A stretch of DNA of 64,000 nucleotides from Janibacter endophyticus (GCF_016888335.1 NZ_JAFEJG010000004.1:744001-808000); one strand, 5' to 3'. Positions 54,105-64,000 are shown, counted from the first letter of the stretch. Translations and numbers: made by a program. Notes: generated by a model not told the origin, from the letters alone.

Positions 54105-54757
54105 GCGATCGGCTGCCCGTGTCTCCCGGCGGTGTCCGGATCGACAAGGTCGTCACCTCCGGGACCTTCGAGCTGGACGGCGGCTCGTGGGAGGTGGACA
54201 ACAACGTCTGGGTCGTCGGGGACGACGTGCAGTGCGTCGTCATCGATGCCGGCCACGAGGCCGCGCCGATCCGGGCGGCGGTCGGTGACCGGACGCTCGA
54301 GGCGATCATCAGCACCCACGCCCACAACGACCACGTCAACGCCGCGGCCGAGCTCGCTGACGAGCTGGGCGCACCGATCGCGCTGCATAGCCGCGAGCGT
54401 GAGCTGTGGGAGATGACCTACCCGGACCGCGTGCCCGACACCGACCTCGACGACGGCGAGGTGATCGTCGTCGGGGACGTGGAGCTGCACGTCATCCACA
54501 CCCCCGGCCACTCGCCGGGTGCGTGCTGCCTGTACGCGCCGGCGCTCGGGGTGCTCTTCTCCGGGGACACCCTCTTCAACGGGGGGCCGGGTGCGACCGG
54601 GCGGTCCTTCTCGGACTTCGAGACGATCATCGACTCGATCACCGACCGGCTGCTGACCCTGCCTGCGGAGACCGTCGTCCTCACGGGCCACGGCGACAGC
54701 ACGACGATCGGCGCCGAGGCCCCGAACCGGCAGGCGTGGATCGACCGCGGGCACTGA
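54101..54757 (+). CDS. metallo-beta-lactamase fold hydrolase (probable S-formylmycothiol hydrolase)
   Basis: 218 aa. The metal site is [12 protein letters not shown] (HxHxDH), then [22 protein letters not shown] and [13 protein letters not shown], as in glyoxalase II-type thioester hydrolases. Translationally coupled to the mycothiol dehydrogenase, so it most likely hydrolyses the formyl thioester to formate and free mycothiol. The substrate is inferred from context. Confidence 0.88.
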   Translation: MSDRLPVSPGGVRIDKVVTSGTFELDGGSWEVDNNVWVVGDDVQCVVIDAGHEAAPIRAAVGDRTLEAIISTHAHNDHVNAAAELADELGAPIALHSRERELWEMTYPDRVPDTDLDDGEVIVVGDVELHVIHTPGHSPGACCLYAPALGVLFSGDTLFNGGPGATGRSFSDFETIIDSITDRLLTLPAETVVLTGHGDSTTIGAEAPNRQAWIDRGH

Positions 54758-54773
54758 CACGTACCCTGGTTCG

Positions 54774-56207
54774 GTGACCCTGCGCCTCCACGACACCGCG
54801 ACCCGCGAGCTCCGCGACTTCGAGCCGCTGACCCCGGGACGGGTCGGCATGTACATCTGCGGGCTCACCACCCAGGGCGCTCCCCACATCGGGCACCTGC
54901 GCTTCGCTGTCGCCTTCGACGTCCTGCGCCGCTGGCTCGTCCGCGGGCACGGGTACGACGTCACCCTCGTGCGCAACGTCACCGACATCGACGACAAGAT
55001 CCTGCGCAAGGCCGACGAGACCGGCGAGGCTTGGTGGGCGCTGTCCTACCGCAACGAGCGGCTCACGAGCGAGGCGCTCGACACCCTCGGCGTCCAGGCG
55101 GCGAGCTACGAGCCCCGCGCCACCGGCCACGTCCCCGAGATGATCACGCTCATCGAGATGCTCGTCGACGCGGGGCACGCCTACGTCGCCGCGGACGGCA
55201 GCGGGGACGTCTACTTCGACGTCCGCAGCTGGCCGAGCTACGGCGAGCTGAGCAACCAGGCCCTCGACGACATGGTCGCCGCCGACGACGCCGATCCCCG
55301 CGGCAAGCGCGACCCTCGCGACTTCGCGCTCTGGAAGGGCACGAAGGACGGCGAGCCGTCGACGGCCAGCTGGCCCACCCCCTTCGGCCCCGGCCGGCCG
55401 GGCTGGCACCTCGAGTGCTCCGCGATGGCCCGCAAGTACCTCGGCGACACCTTCGACATCCACGGCGGCGGGATCGACCTGCGCTTCCCCCACCACGAGA
55501 ACGAGCAGGCCCAGTCTCGCGCCGCGGGACTCGGCTTCGCCCGGTACTGGCTGCACAACGGCTGGGTCACCGTCCGCGGCGAGAAGATGGGCAAGTCGCT
55601 CGGCAACGCGCTCGAGGTCGCCACGCTCACCCAGAGCTACGAGCCGCTGACGATCCGCTACTTCCTCACCGCGGCCCACTACCGCTCGATGATCGAGCAT
55701 CACGAGGGCTCCCTCGAGGAGGCCGGCGCCGCGGTCGAGCGGATCGAAGGATTCCTCCGCCGCGCGCTGCCCGATGTGACGACCCTCGAGGCCGACCCCG
55801 CGACCGAGATCCCCGCCGAGTTCGCCGAGTCGATGGACGACGACCTCGGTGTCGCGGGTGCGCTCGCGGTCGTCCATGACCACGTGCGCCAGGGCAACAT
55901 CGCCCTCGACGAGGGTGACCGTGACGAGGCGGCCGCCATCGCCCGCACCGTCGTCGCGATGACCGACGTCCTGGGGCTCAACCCGCTCTCTGCGCAGTGG
56001 TCCGGAGGGGGCAGCGGGTCCGAGGCCGAGCTGACCGACGCGCTCGACGCGCTCGTCCAGCTCCAGGTCGAGACCCGTCAGCAGGCCCGTGCCGCACGCG
56101 ACTTCGAGACGGCAGACAAGATCCGGGACGCGCTCGCGGCCGCCGGCATCACGGTCGAGGACACCGCCGGAGGCGCGCGGTGGACCTTGTCCAAGAAGGA
56201 GAGCTGA
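54774..56207 (+). CDS. cysS: cysteinyl-tRNA synthetase
   Basis: A 477-aa class I synthetase. It has [20 protein letters not shown] (HIGH, and the zinc Cys), [43 protein letters not shown] (the KMSKS loop, here KMGKS) and a C-terminal anticodon-binding region. The C-terminal DALA domain distinguishes it from the related ligase MshC. The start is GTG 54774 with TACCCT (54762-54767) 6 nt upstream, the same arrangement as at 34350. Confidence 0.95.
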   Translation: MTLRLHDTATRELRDFEPLTPGRVGMYICGLTTQGAPHIGHLRFAVAFDVLRRWLVRGHGYDVTLVRNVTDIDDKILRKADETGEAWWALSYRNERLTSEALDTLGVQAASYEPRATGHVPEMITLIEMLVDAGHAYVAADGSGDVYFDVRSWPSYGELSNQALDDMVAADDADPRGKRDPRDFALWKGTKDGEPSTASWPTPFGPGRPGWHLECSAMARKYLGDTFDIHGGGIDLRFPHHENEQAQSRAAGLGFARYWLHNGWVTVRGEKMGKSLGNALEVATLTQSYEPLTIRYFLTAAHYRSMIEHHEGSLEEAGAAVERIEGFLRRALPDVTTLEADPATEIPAEFAESMDDDLGVAGALAVVHDHVRQGNIALDEGDRDEAAAIARTVVAMTDVLGLNPLSAQWSGGGSGSEAELTDALDALVQLQVETRQQARAARDFETADKIRDALAAAGITVEDTAGGARWTLSKKES

Positions 56208-56208
56208 C

Positions 56209-57165
56209 ATGCCAGGCAACAGCCAGCGTCGCGGGGCGGTCCGCCGCTCCGGGTCGAAGAAGGGTGCCCAGGTCGGCTCCGGCGGCCAGCGCCGCCGCGG
56301 CCTCGAGGGCAAGGGGCCGACCCCCAAGGCGTCCGAGCGGCCGAACCACAAGGCGTACAAGACGGACAAGGCCGCGGACAAGCGGGGCGGGGGCCGCCCG
56401 CCCCAGCGTCGCCGCAGCGGCGGCAGCAGCGAGATCGTCGCCGGCCGCAACCCGGTCATCGAGGCGCTGCGGGCCCACGTCCCCGTCTCGACGATGTACG
56501 TCGCCGGGCGGATCGAGAGCGACGACCGGGTGCGTGAGGCGCTGACGATCGCCGCCGACCGCGGGCTGCCCGTGCTCGAGACCCCGCGCTCCGAGCTCGA
56601 CCGGATCACCGACGGTGCCGTGCACCAGGGCCTGGCGATCCAGGTGCCGCCGTACGAGTACGCGCACCCGAGCGACCTCGTCGACTCCGACCTGCCCGGA
56701 GCCCCGCTTGTCGTCGCGCTCGACGGCATCACCGACCCGCGCAACCTTGGCGCGATCGTCCGCTCCGTCGCGGCCTTCGGCGGGCACGGCGTCGTCGTCC
56801 CGAGCCGTCGCTCCGTCGGCATGACCGCCAGCGCGTGGAAGACCTCCGCCGGCGCCGCCGCCCGCATCCCGGTCGCCCAGGCGAGCAACCTCACCCGGGC
56901 GCTCGAGGACTACCGCAAGGCGGGCTTCTTCGTCGTCGGGCTCGACATGGACGGCGACGTCTCGCTGCCGGGTCTGAGCCTGGCCACCGAGCCGCTCGTC
57001 GTCGTCGTCGGCAGCGAGGGCAAGGGCCTCTCGCGGCTCGTCCGCGAGACCTGCGACCAGATCGTCTCGATCCCCATGACGAGCTCCGTCGAGTCGCTCA
57101 ACGCGGGCCTGGCGACCGGTGTCACCCTCTACGAGATCGCCCGCCGCCGCGCCGAGAGCGCCTGA
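56209..57165 (+). CDS. rlmB: 23S rRNA (guanosine-2'-O-)-methyltransferase RlmB-type
   Basis: A 318-aa SpoU-family methyltransferase. A ~70-residue basic, disordered N-terminus ([14 protein letters not shown]) is followed by the substrate-binding domain ([18 protein letters not shown]) and the knotted catalytic domain with [33 protein letters not shown] and [17 protein letters not shown] 56209 has AAGGAGA and follows the cysS stop by one base. It modifies G2251-type sites in 23S rRNA. Confidence 0.93.
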   Translation: MPGNSQRRGAVRRSGSKKGAQVGSGGQRRRGLEGKGPTPKASERPNHKAYKTDKAADKRGGGRPPQRRRSGGSSEIVAGRNPVIEALRAHVPVSTMYVAGRIESDDRVREALTIAADRGLPVLETPRSELDRITDGAVHQGLAIQVPPYEYAHPSDLVDSDLPGAPLVVALDGITDPRNLGAIVRSVAAFGGHGVVVPSRRSVGMTASAWKTSAGAAARIPVAQASNLTRALEDYRKAGFFVVGLDMDGDVSLPGLSLATEPLVVVVGSEGKGLSRLVRETCDQIVSIPMTSSVESLNAGLATGVTLYEIARRRAESA

Positions 57166-57177
57166 CCCAGGGCGAAG

Positions 57178-57198
57178 CGGGAGCCCTTACGGCTCCCG
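57178..57198. terminator. short bidirectional hairpin between rlmB and the DUF4032 gene
   Basis: CGGGAGCC (57178-57185) pairs with GGCTCCCG (57191-57198) around a 5-nt loop. The loop contains the TAA stop of the opposite-strand gene, so the hairpin reaches into both transcripts. Confidence 0.65.
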
Positions 57199-58431
57199 GG
57201 GCACGACGGGGAGCATCTGGGTGTCGGTGCCGAGGACGGAGCGCTCGTCCGGCTTGCCGGGCAGGACCTCGCGGACGTAGTCGGCCACCGCCTCGGTGAT
57301 CGGCACGTCGTGGCCGACCCGCTCGGCGAGGTACCAGCGGTGCTCAAGGATCTCGTGGAAGAGCTCGGCGGGCTCGAGCTTGCCGCGCATCTCCTGCGGC
57401 ACGGCCCGGGTGGCGGGCTCGTAGACCCGGGTGAGCCAGTCGTGGGCGGCGATCTCCTCGTCCTCTCCCTGGCGGTCGGTCGCCGCGCGGTAGCTGTCGA
57501 GGTCGTTGAGCAGGCGGCGTGCCTGGTTCTCCTCGACGTCGAGGCCGGTGAGCCGCAGGAGCCGCCGGCTGTGGTGCCCGGCGTCGACGACCTTCGGCTG
57601 GATCTGGAGACGGGTGCCGTCGAGGTCGGTGTTGATCGAGAGCTCGTCGACGTCGAAGCCGAGGGCGTTGAGCCGTCGGATGCGCTGGTCGACCCGCCAG
57701 CGCTCGCCGCGGTCGAACCACTCGTCCTCGGTGAGCTCGGACCAGAGCGCGTGGTAGCGGGTGACGATCTCCTCCGAGACCGCGACCGGGTCGAAGCCGT
57801 CGGGCAGCACCCCGGATGCCTCGAGGTCCATGAACTCGCCGGCGATGTTGACCCGGGCGATGTCGATGTCGTGCGCCCGCTGCCCGTCGCTCAGCGAGTT
57901 GTGCAGCTCACCGGTCTCGGCGTCGACGAGGTAGGCGGCGAAGGCGCCGGCGTCGCGGCGGAAGAGCGTGTTGGACAGCGAGACGTCGCCCCACCAGAAG
58001 CCCACGAGGTGCAGCCGGACGAGGAGCACAGCGAGGGCGTCGAGCAGCCGGCTCGCGGTGTCGTCGCGGAGGTGCTGGCTGAAGACCGCGCGGTAGGGCA
58101 GCGAGAACTGCAGGTGGCGGGTGAGCAGGCACGCGTCGAGGGGCTCGCCGTGATCGTCGACCCGGCCGCTGACGACCCCGAGCGGCTCGACGCAGGGCTG
58201 GTCGAGCCGGCCGAGCTGGCGCAGCATCTGGTACTCGCGCCGGGCGATCTCGGCCTTGATCTCCTTGACGGCGATGACGCCGCCGGAGAGCTTGACGAAG
58301 CGCACGACGTGCCGGGAGATCCCGCGGGGGAGGGCCGCAAGACGATCTTGCGGCCACTCCTCCAGCGGGACGCTCCACGGCAGGTCGAGCAGCGCCGGAT
58401 CGGGCCGGACCGCGGAGATCTCCAGCGGCAT
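57187..58431 (-). CDS. DUF4032 protein with kinase-like N-terminal half
   Basis: 414 aa. The N-terminal half looks like an atypical protein-kinase fold: VIAVKEIKAEIARREYQML (Lys and Glu of the ATP site), LHLVGFWWGDVSLSNTLF (catalytic-loop like W-G-D-x-S-x-x-N) and AYLVDAETGELH (metal-binding Asp). The C-terminal half is the DUF4032 domain (ELFHEILEHRWYLAERVGHD). The natural substrate is unknown. It starts 10 bp after the MsiK/UgpC gene, so an operon with a sugar-transport ATPase is likely. It ends with TAA, rare in this window. Confidence 0.82.
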   Translation of the reverse strand: MPLEISAVRPDPALLDLPWSVPLEEWPQDRLAALPRGISRHVVRFVKLSGGVIAVKEIKAEIARREYQMLRQLGRLDQPCVEPLGVVSGRVDDHGEPLDACLLTRHLQFSLPYRAVFSQHLRDDTASRLLDALAVLLVRLHLVGFWWGDVSLSNTLFRRDAGAFAAYLVDAETGELHNSLSDGQRAHDIDIARVNIAGEFMDLEASGVLPDGFDPVAVSEEIVTRYHALWSELTEDEWFDRGERWRVDQRIRRLNALGFDVDELSINTDLDGTRLQIQPKVVDAGHHSRRLLRLTGLDVEENQARRLLNDLDSYRAATDRQGEDEEIAAHDWLTRVYEPATRAVPQEMRGKLEPAELFHEILEHRWYLAERVGHDVPITEAVADYVREVLPGKPDERSVLGTDTQMLPVVPREP

Positions 58432-58440
58432 GATGGGACC

Positions 58441-59544
<1,104 letters not shown>

Positions 59545-59618
59545 GGGCGTCGTTGCCTTTCCTTCACCGGCAGGAACGTGCCGGACGATCCGTCGTAAAG
59601 GGACGATGGAGCACGCTG

Positions 59619-59687
59619 ATCCTAGCGTGCAAGAACCGGCGACGAGCTGCTCTTTTCTTGCACGGCGTGACAGCGCCCCCCTATCGT
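59619..59687. promoter_or_regulatory. divergent msiK-type/lacI control region with a 9-bp inverted repeat pair
   Basis: The msiK-type gene has -10 TAGGAT (59624-59619, minus). The lacI-type gene has TTGCAC (59658-59663), an 18-bp spacer and TATCGT (59682-59687). GTGCAAGAA (59627-59635) and its exact reverse complement TTCTTGCAC (59655-59663) are 19 bp apart: one arm touches the msiK-type -10, the other is the lacI -35. This is a likely operator pair for the LacI-family protein. Confidence 0.6.
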
Positions 59688-59693
59688 GCTGCG

Positions 59694-60728
59694 GTGGAGC
59701 ACGCCCGGGGTACCGCGAATCGTCGCTCCCGTCTGGCCGACATCGCGACCCAGGCGGGGGTCAGCGAGGCGACGGTCTCCCGTGTGCTCAACGAGCGGCC
59801 CGGGGTCGCCGAGTCGACCCGGCAGGCGGTCCTCACCGCTGTCGACGTCCTCGGCTACGACCGGCCGACACGGCTGCGGACCACCGCCGTCTCGCTCGTC
59901 GGGCTCGTCATCCCGGAGCTGACCAACCCGATCTTCCCGGCCTTCGCCCAGGAGATCGAGGTCTCCCTGGCGCACCGCGGGTTCACCCCCGTCCTCTGCA
60001 CCCAGAGCGAAGGGGGCATCCACGAGGACGAGTACGTCGAGATGCTCCTCGACCGCGGGGTCGCCGGGATCATCTACGTCTCGGGTCAGCACGCCGACGC
60101 CGGCACCTCGCCCGACCGGTACCACCGGCTGCGCGAGCGCGGGCTGCCCATCGTCCTCGTCAACGGCTTCATGGAAGGCGTCGACGCACCCTTCGTCTCG
60201 GACGACGACGTCGCTGCCATGGACCTGGCCGTCACCCACCTCGCCCAGCTCGGTCACGAGCGGATCGGTCTGGCCCTGGGTCAGGAGCGATTCGTGCCGG
60301 CGCGACGCAAGGTCGCCGGCTTCCGGCAGTCGATGGACCGGCTCGGGCTCGCCGTGCCCGACGATCACGTCGTCCACACCTTCTTCAGCGTCGAGGGGGG
60401 CGCCGTCGCGGCGAGCGACCTCATCGACCGCGGGGTGACCGCGATCGTCTGCGGGTCGGACCTCATGGCCCTCGGGGCGATCCGGCAGGCCCGCACCCTG
60501 GGCCTCGCGGTCCCGGACGATGTCTCGGTCGTGGGATATGACGACAGCCCCCTCGTCGCCTTCACGGACCCGCCCCTGACGACGATCCGGCAGAGCGTCC
60601 AGGCCATGTGCCAGGCGGCGGCTCGTGCCCTGACCGACGAGATCGCCGGTGAGGCGGCTGCCCGCGGTGAGTTCGTCTTCCGCCCCGAGCTCGTCGTGCG
60701 CGGGTCGACCGGAGCCGTCCGCGCCTGA
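59694..60728 (+). CDS. LacI-family transcriptional regulator
   Basis: 344 aa. The N-terminal helix-turn-helix and hinge (LADIATQAGVSEATVSRVLN, ERPGVAESTRQAV) is followed by a periplasmic-binding-protein-like sensor domain (LVGLVIPELTNPIFPAFAQ, GIIYVSGQ, VPDDVSVVGYDDSPL). The ligand is probably a sugar or sugar phosphate. The start is GTG 59694 with TATCGT 6 nt upstream (leaderless). It probably controls itself and the divergent transport ATPase through the inverted arms between them. Confidence 0.92.
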   Translation: MEHARGTANRRSRLADIATQAGVSEATVSRVLNERPGVAESTRQAVLTAVDVLGYDRPTRLRTTAVSLVGLVIPELTNPIFPAFAQEIEVSLAHRGFTPVLCTQSEGGIHEDEYVEMLLDRGVAGIIYVSGQHADAGTSPDRYHRLRERGLPIVLVNGFMEGVDAPFVSDDDVAAMDLAVTHLAQLGHERIGLALGQERFVPARRKVAGFRQSMDRLGLAVPDDHVVHTFFSVEGGAVAASDLIDRGVTAIVCGSDLMALGAIRQARTLGLAVPDDVSVVGYDDSPLVAFTDPPLTTIRQSVQAMCQAAARALTDEIAGEAAARGEFVFRPELVVRGSTGAVRA

Positions 60729-60732
60729 CCGC

Positions 60733-61509
60733 TCAGGCCCGGGCCGCGCGCCCGGCCCGGAGCAGGGCGAGCACCGCGGGGACGTCCTCGCAGCCGGGGA
60801 TGCGGTGCCGGGCGGCCGTCTCTCCCTCGCCGACCTTGATCGTGACGTCCTGGGCGCGGGCGGCCTCGAAGACGTGCTCGTCGGTGACGTCGTCGCCGAG
60901 GTAGACGATGACGTCGCTGCCGAGCTCGCGGGCCAGGGCGAGGAGCGCGGTCCCCTTGTCGGCCTCGACGACGGTCAGCTCGAAGACCGACTTGCCGCGC
61001 AGCAGGCGGACGCCGTCGAGCGCGGCCGCCCGGGTCGCGACGTCCTCGACAGCGGTGCCGACGGCGTCGTCGAGGTCGCGGGTGTGCAGGACGACGGCGC
61101 TCGGCTTGTCCTCCCGTCGCACGTCGGAGCCGAGAGCGGCCAGCTCGGTCGTGACGAAGACGTCGAGGGCCGCGAGCTGCGCGGCGGCCGCGGCGTCGAG
61201 GCCGCCCGCACCCAGCCGGCTCGACTGCGCCCCGTGGCTCCCGAGCCGGGTCACCCCGTCGCCCGCCCCGGGCGTCAGACGGTCGAGGGTCTCGAGGTCG
61301 CGGCCGGAGACCAGCGCCGCGTCGGTGCTCGGCATCGCGCCTAGGGCCGCGAGGTCCTCGAGCGTGCCGTCCTGCGCGCGGGAGGTCAGGGGGTCGACGA
61401 CGAAGGGGGCGAGGACCCCGTCGAAGTCGCTCGCGACGAGCAGGCGGGGGGCATCCGCCGCCTCCCTCAGCGCCCCGACGAGATCGGCGGGCAGTGCGGG
61501 ATGCGTCAC
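60733..61509 (-). CDS. otsB: trehalose-6-phosphate phosphatase
   Basis: A 258-aa HAD-family phosphatase: VASDFDGVLAPFV (nucleophile Asp), ALVSGRDLETL, SHGAQSSRLG, LRGKSVFELTVVEADKG and VIVYLGDDVTDEHVFEA. Makes trehalose from trehalose-6-phosphate. The GTG start at 61509 overlaps the otsA stop (GTGA), so the two enzymes are translated together. The stop is 4 bp from the convergent lacI-type stop, with no terminator. Confidence 0.95.
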   Translation of the reverse strand: MTHPALPADLVGALREAADAPRLLVASDFDGVLAPFVVDPLTSRAQDGTLEDLAALGAMPSTDAALVSGRDLETLDRLTPGAGDGVTRLGSHGAQSSRLGAGGLDAAAAAQLAALDVFVTTELAALGSDVRREDKPSAVVLHTRDLDDAVGTAVEDVATRAAALDGVRLLRGKSVFELTVVEADKGTALLALARELGSDVIVYLGDDVTDEHVFEAARAQDVTIKVGEGETAARHRIPGCEDVPAVLALLRAGRAARA

Positions 61510-62957
61510 GACCGCTCCTTGCCCGTGCGTCGGGGCGGGCGGTCGGGGGCGGCCCGGAGGTTCTCGAGGAAGCGGTCGGCCCAGACCAGCACGTCGTGGT
61601 CGGAGACCCGCCGCCGCAGCGCCCGCATGAGCCGCTGCTTCTCCTTGGGCGAGGCCGACATCGCCCGGAGCATCGTCTGCTTGAGCCCCTCGATGTCGTG
61701 CGGGTTGCAGACGAAGGCCTGGTGCAGCTCGTGCCAGGCACCCGTGAACTCCGAGAGGACGAGCGCTCCGCCGAGGTCGTTGCGGCAGGTGACGTACTCC
61801 TTGGCCACGAGGTTCATGCCGTCGCGCAGCGGCGTGACGAGCATGACGTCCGCGGCCTGGAAGAGCGCCGCCATCTCCTCGCGCGGGTAGCTCTGGTGCA
61901 GGTAGTGGACCGCCTGCGCGCCGATCGTCGAGTAGCTGCCGTTGATGTGGCCCACCGTCGTCTCGACCTCGGTGCGCAGCCGCTTGTAGGCGTCGACGCG
62001 CTCTCGGCTCGGCGTCGCCACCTGGACGAAGGTGACGTCGGGCGTCGACAGCGTGCCCTCGGCGAGCAGCTCCTCGTAGGCCTTGAGCCGGTGCCGGATG
62101 CCCTTGGTGTAGTCGAGCCGGTCGACGCCGAGGAAGAGCGTCTCAGGGTTGCCGAGCGAGGCCCGGATCTCCTGGGCCCGGGCCTTGACGGCCGGGCTGC
62201 GCGCCAGCTCGTCGAGGGACCGGAAGTCGATGCTGATCGGCACCGCGCTGGCCCGAACCGTCCGCCCCGGCCGACCGTCGGCCGCTGGGAGGGTGACCGT
62301 GTCCCCCTTCGTCGTCGCGTCGAGGTGCCGACGGCACGACCGGATGAAGTTCTGCGCGTCCGCCGTGCGCTGGAAGCCGAGGTAGTCGGCTCCGAGCAAC
62401 CCGGTGAGCAGCCGCGAGCGCCACGGCAGCTGGGCGAAGAGTTCGACCGGCGGGAAAGGGATGTGGTTGAACCAGCCGATGCGCACGTCGGGTCGGAGCT
62501 CGCGGACGAGCTGCGGGACGAGCTGAAGCTGGTAGTCGTGGACCCAGACGAGCGCCCCCTCGGCCGCGACCTCGGCGATCGCCTCGGCGAAGCGCTGGTT
62601 GACCCTCTCGTAGGCCACCCACCAGGGCCGGTGGAAGCGGGCCGGGACGATGACATCGTGGTAGATCGGCCAGAGGGTGTCGTTGCTGAAGCCCTCGTAG
62701 TACTGCTCGACCTCCTCCTGGGAGATCTCCACGGGGTGCAGCCACATCCCCCCTTCGTCGAAGGGGGTGGGCGCCTCGCCGGGGTCCCCGGCCCACCCGA
62801 CCCAGGCCCCCTCCCGACCCCGCATGACGGAGTCCATCGCGGTCACGAGGCCACCGGGGGAACGTCGCCACCGCTCGGTGCCGTCGCTGTCCACGACCCG
62901 GTCGACCGGCAGCCGGTTGGCAGCGATGACGAGGTCGAAGGTCCTGCCCTTGGCCAC
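61506..62957 (-). CDS. otsA: trehalose-6-phosphate synthase
   Basis: 483 aa, GT20. ANRLPVDRVV, RSPGGLVTAMD, VWVHDYQLQLVPQLVRE, HIPFPPVELFAQLPWR, LGVDRLDYTKGI and TPLRDGMNLVAKEYV are all present. Joins UDP-glucose and glucose-6-phosphate. GTG 62957 has AAGGGA 6 nt upstream. TAGAGT (63001-62996, minus) is a candidate -10 with a ~32-nt leader. Trehalose is a common stress protectant in these bacteria. Confidence 0.96.
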   Translation of the reverse strand: MAKGRTFDLVIAANRLPVDRVVDSDGTERWRRSPGGLVTAMDSVMRGREGAWVGWAGDPGEAPTPFDEGGMWLHPVEISQEEVEQYYEGFSNDTLWPIYHDVIVPARFHRPWWVAYERVNQRFAEAIAEVAAEGALVWVHDYQLQLVPQLVRELRPDVRIGWFNHIPFPPVELFAQLPWRSRLLTGLLGADYLGFQRTADAQNFIRSCRRHLDATTKGDTVTLPAADGRPGRTVRASAVPISIDFRSLDELARSPAVKARAQEIRASLGNPETLFLGVDRLDYTKGIRHRLKAYEELLAEGTLSTPDVTFVQVATPSRERVDAYKRLRTEVETTVGHINGSYSTIGAQAVHYLHQSYPREEMAALFQAADVMLVTPLRDGMNLVAKEYVTCRNDLGGALVLSEFTGAWHELHQAFVCNPHDIEGLKQTMLRAMSASPKEKQRLMRALRRRVSDHDVLVWADRFLENLRAAPDRPPRRTGKERS

Positions 62958-63043
62958 GATGATCCCTTCGAAGGTCCTGGTCTCGGTGTCCTTTCACTCT
63001 AAGACCCCTACCGGCGTGCCCTGGTGAGGGATACCGTCTGATC

Positions 63044-63472
63044 ATGAAGATCTCAGACGTTCTCAGGGACAAGGGCAAGGACGTCGTGACCATCGGTCCC
63101 GACGCGACGGTCGGCGAGCTGCTCGGCCTGCTGGCGGACCACGGCATCGGTGCGGTGGTCGTCTCGGGTGACGGCTCCGCGGTCGACGGGATCGTCAGCG
63201 AGCGTGACGTCGTGCGCCACCTGCACAGCGGCGGTGCGGGGATCGTCGACGGCCCGGTGAGCGCAATCATGACCTCGGAGGTCCGCACGTGCAGCGCCGG
63301 CGACCAGCTGAGCGACCTCGAGGCGGCGATGACCGAGCACCGGATCCGCCACCTGCCGGTCGTCGAGGACGGGCGGCTCACGGCCATCGTCTCGATCGGG
63401 GACGTCGTCAAGCACCGGATCCGTGATCTCTCGGCCGAGCGCGACCAGCTCGAGGCGTACATCCGCCAGTAG
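63044..63472 (+). CDS. CBS-domain pair protein
   Basis: 142 aa, two CBS motifs forming a Bateman module: VVTIGPDATVGELLGLLADH, VSERDVVRHL, then VRTCSAGDQLSDLEAAMTEH, HLPVVEDGRLTAIVSIGDVV. Binds adenine nucleotides or similar; a stand-alone sensor with no output domain. ATG 63044 has TACCGT (63032-63037) 6 nt upstream (leaderless). Confidence 0.9.
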   Translation: MKISDVLRDKGKDVVTIGPDATVGELLGLLADHGIGAVVVSGDGSAVDGIVSERDVVRHLHSGGAGIVDGPVSAIMTSEVRTCSAGDQLSDLEAAMTEHRIRHLPVVEDGRLTAIVSIGDVVKHRIRDLSAERDQLEAYIRQ

Positions 63473-63491
63473 GTCAGGTCCGGCGGCGGAC

Positions 63492-63506
63492 ACGCCCAGC
63501 GGGCGT
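63492..63506 (+). terminator. possible small hairpin after the CBS gene
   Basis: ACGCCC (63492-63497), AGC loop, GGGCGT (63501-63506). Six base pairs, no T-run. Confidence 0.35.
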
Positions 63507-63556
63507 CCAGCCCGCGCTCCGGGAGTCCCCAGCGGCCTGCCCCTACCCTGGGACGC

Positions 63557-64000
63557 ATGACCACCGAGCTCATCGGGGGAGACCCCCTGCCCGAGGAACC
63601 GGTGGCTCGCGACGCCTCGTCGGAGGAGGCGCCGGTGGTGCACGACTTCGACCGGATCGGGCCCTACCGGGTCGTCCAGCAGCTCGGCCAGGGGGGGATG
63701 GGCGTCGTCCATCTCGCCCTGGACCAGCGGGGCCGGGCGGTGGCGCTCAAGGTCCTGCGTCCGCACGTCGCGCACGACGCGGACGCCCGTGCGCGGCTGG
63801 GTCGCGAGGTCGCCACCCTCGCCCGGGTGCGCTCGCCCCGGGTGGCTCCCGTCTTCGACGCCGATCTCGACGGCGACCAGCCGTACATCGTCACGCGGTA
63901 CGTGCCCGGGCCCTCGCTCGACAGCCACGTCAAGGAGCACGGCCCGCTGCCGGCCGACGAGCTGCTCCGTCTCGGGCGCGGGCTCGCCGAGGCGCTCCGC
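63557..64000 (+). CDS. serine/threonine protein kinase, 3' end outside window
   Basis: 148 codons are visible, open to the right edge. A ~35-residue acidic lead is followed by the start of a Hanks-type kinase domain: IGPYRVVQQLGQGGMGVVHL (glycine loop), AVALKVLRP (ATP Lys) and GREVATLARV (helix C Glu). YIVTRYVPGPSLDSHV is the hinge. ATG 63557 has TACCCT (63544-63549) 7 nt upstream. The catalytic loop and any membrane or sensor part lie beyond the window. Confidence 0.9.
   Translation, partial: MTTELIGGDPLPEEPVARDASSEEAPVVHDFDRIGPYRVVQQLGQGGMGVVHLALDQRGRAVALKVLRPHVAHDADARARLGREVATLARVRSPRVAPVFDADLDGDQPYIVTRYVPGPSLDSHVKEHGPLPADELLRLGRGLAEALR

Overview
The window is a gene-dense, roughly 70% GC segment of an actinobacterial chromosome. 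It holds 62 protein genes (one cut at each edge), four tRNA genes, and no sign of phage, insertion sequences, rRNA or CRISPR. Mycothiol genes (mshA, mshD, a mycothiol-dependent formaldehyde dehydrogenase), GlnR, CarD, SenX3-RegX3, GTG starts and TANNNT -10 boxes fit Actinomycetota. Teichoic-acid type genes and the absence of mycolate genes point to Micrococcales, perhaps Intrasporangiaceae, but I cannot fix the genus.

Layout. (1) 1-19.1 kb is a cell-envelope glycopolymer region: a pyruvyltransferase/GT-D fusion, a double TagF-like polymerase, a Stealth phosphotransferase, TagD, UDP-galactopyranose mutase and five family-2 glycosyltransferases. It is interrupted at 8.4-13.5 kb by housekeeping genes (a DUF1932 dehydrogenase, tRNA-Glu/Asp/Phe, a PHP protein, GuaB1, DUF445). 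(2) 19.2-24.4 kb has a heterodimeric ABC exporter, tRNA-Lys, an enoyl-CoA hydratase and an orphan gene. (3) 24.4-30.8 kb is phosphate uptake: DUF47-PiT low-affinity transport and the convergent pstSCAB operon. (4) 30.8-41.3 kb has mutT1, mshD, glnR, a nitrobindin-like protein, an LCP ligase, a Fur-family regulator, ygfZ, an XRE regulator with an HbhA-like protein, asparaginase, dtd and a methyltransferase. (5) 41.4-48.0 kb is mshA-ybjN-gpm followed by phoU divergent from senX3-regX3, the same order as in mycobacteria. (6) 47.5-57.2 kb is lpqE, carD, ispD, ispF, a mycothiol formaldehyde module, cysS and rlmB. (7) 57.2-64 kb has a kinase-like DUF4032 protein, a MsiK/UgpC sugar-transport ATPase, a LacI regulator, otsA-otsB, a CBS protein and the start of a Ser/Thr kinase.

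Regulatory picture. Heptamers like GGTGAAC, spaced 11 or 22 bp apart as in PhoP/RegX3 boxes, occur at the phosphate promoters (pstS, DUF47-pit, phoU/senX3). They also occur in three intergenic regions of the envelope cluster, most strikingly between the divergent tagD and glycosyltransferase-Stealth-TagF promoters. This suggests that the phosphate-sensing system encoded here also controls synthesis of the phosphate-rich wall polymer.

A second theme is leaderless expression. At 22 starts a TANNNT-like -10 box lies 6-8 nt before an ATG or GTG, with no room for a Shine-Dalgarno site. Four such promoters are divergent pairs, and one pair is built into a near-perfect 22-bp palindrome. A third theme is an over-represented octamer, CGAAGGGG, found in coding and intergenic DNA and in the arms of three convergent-gene terminators.
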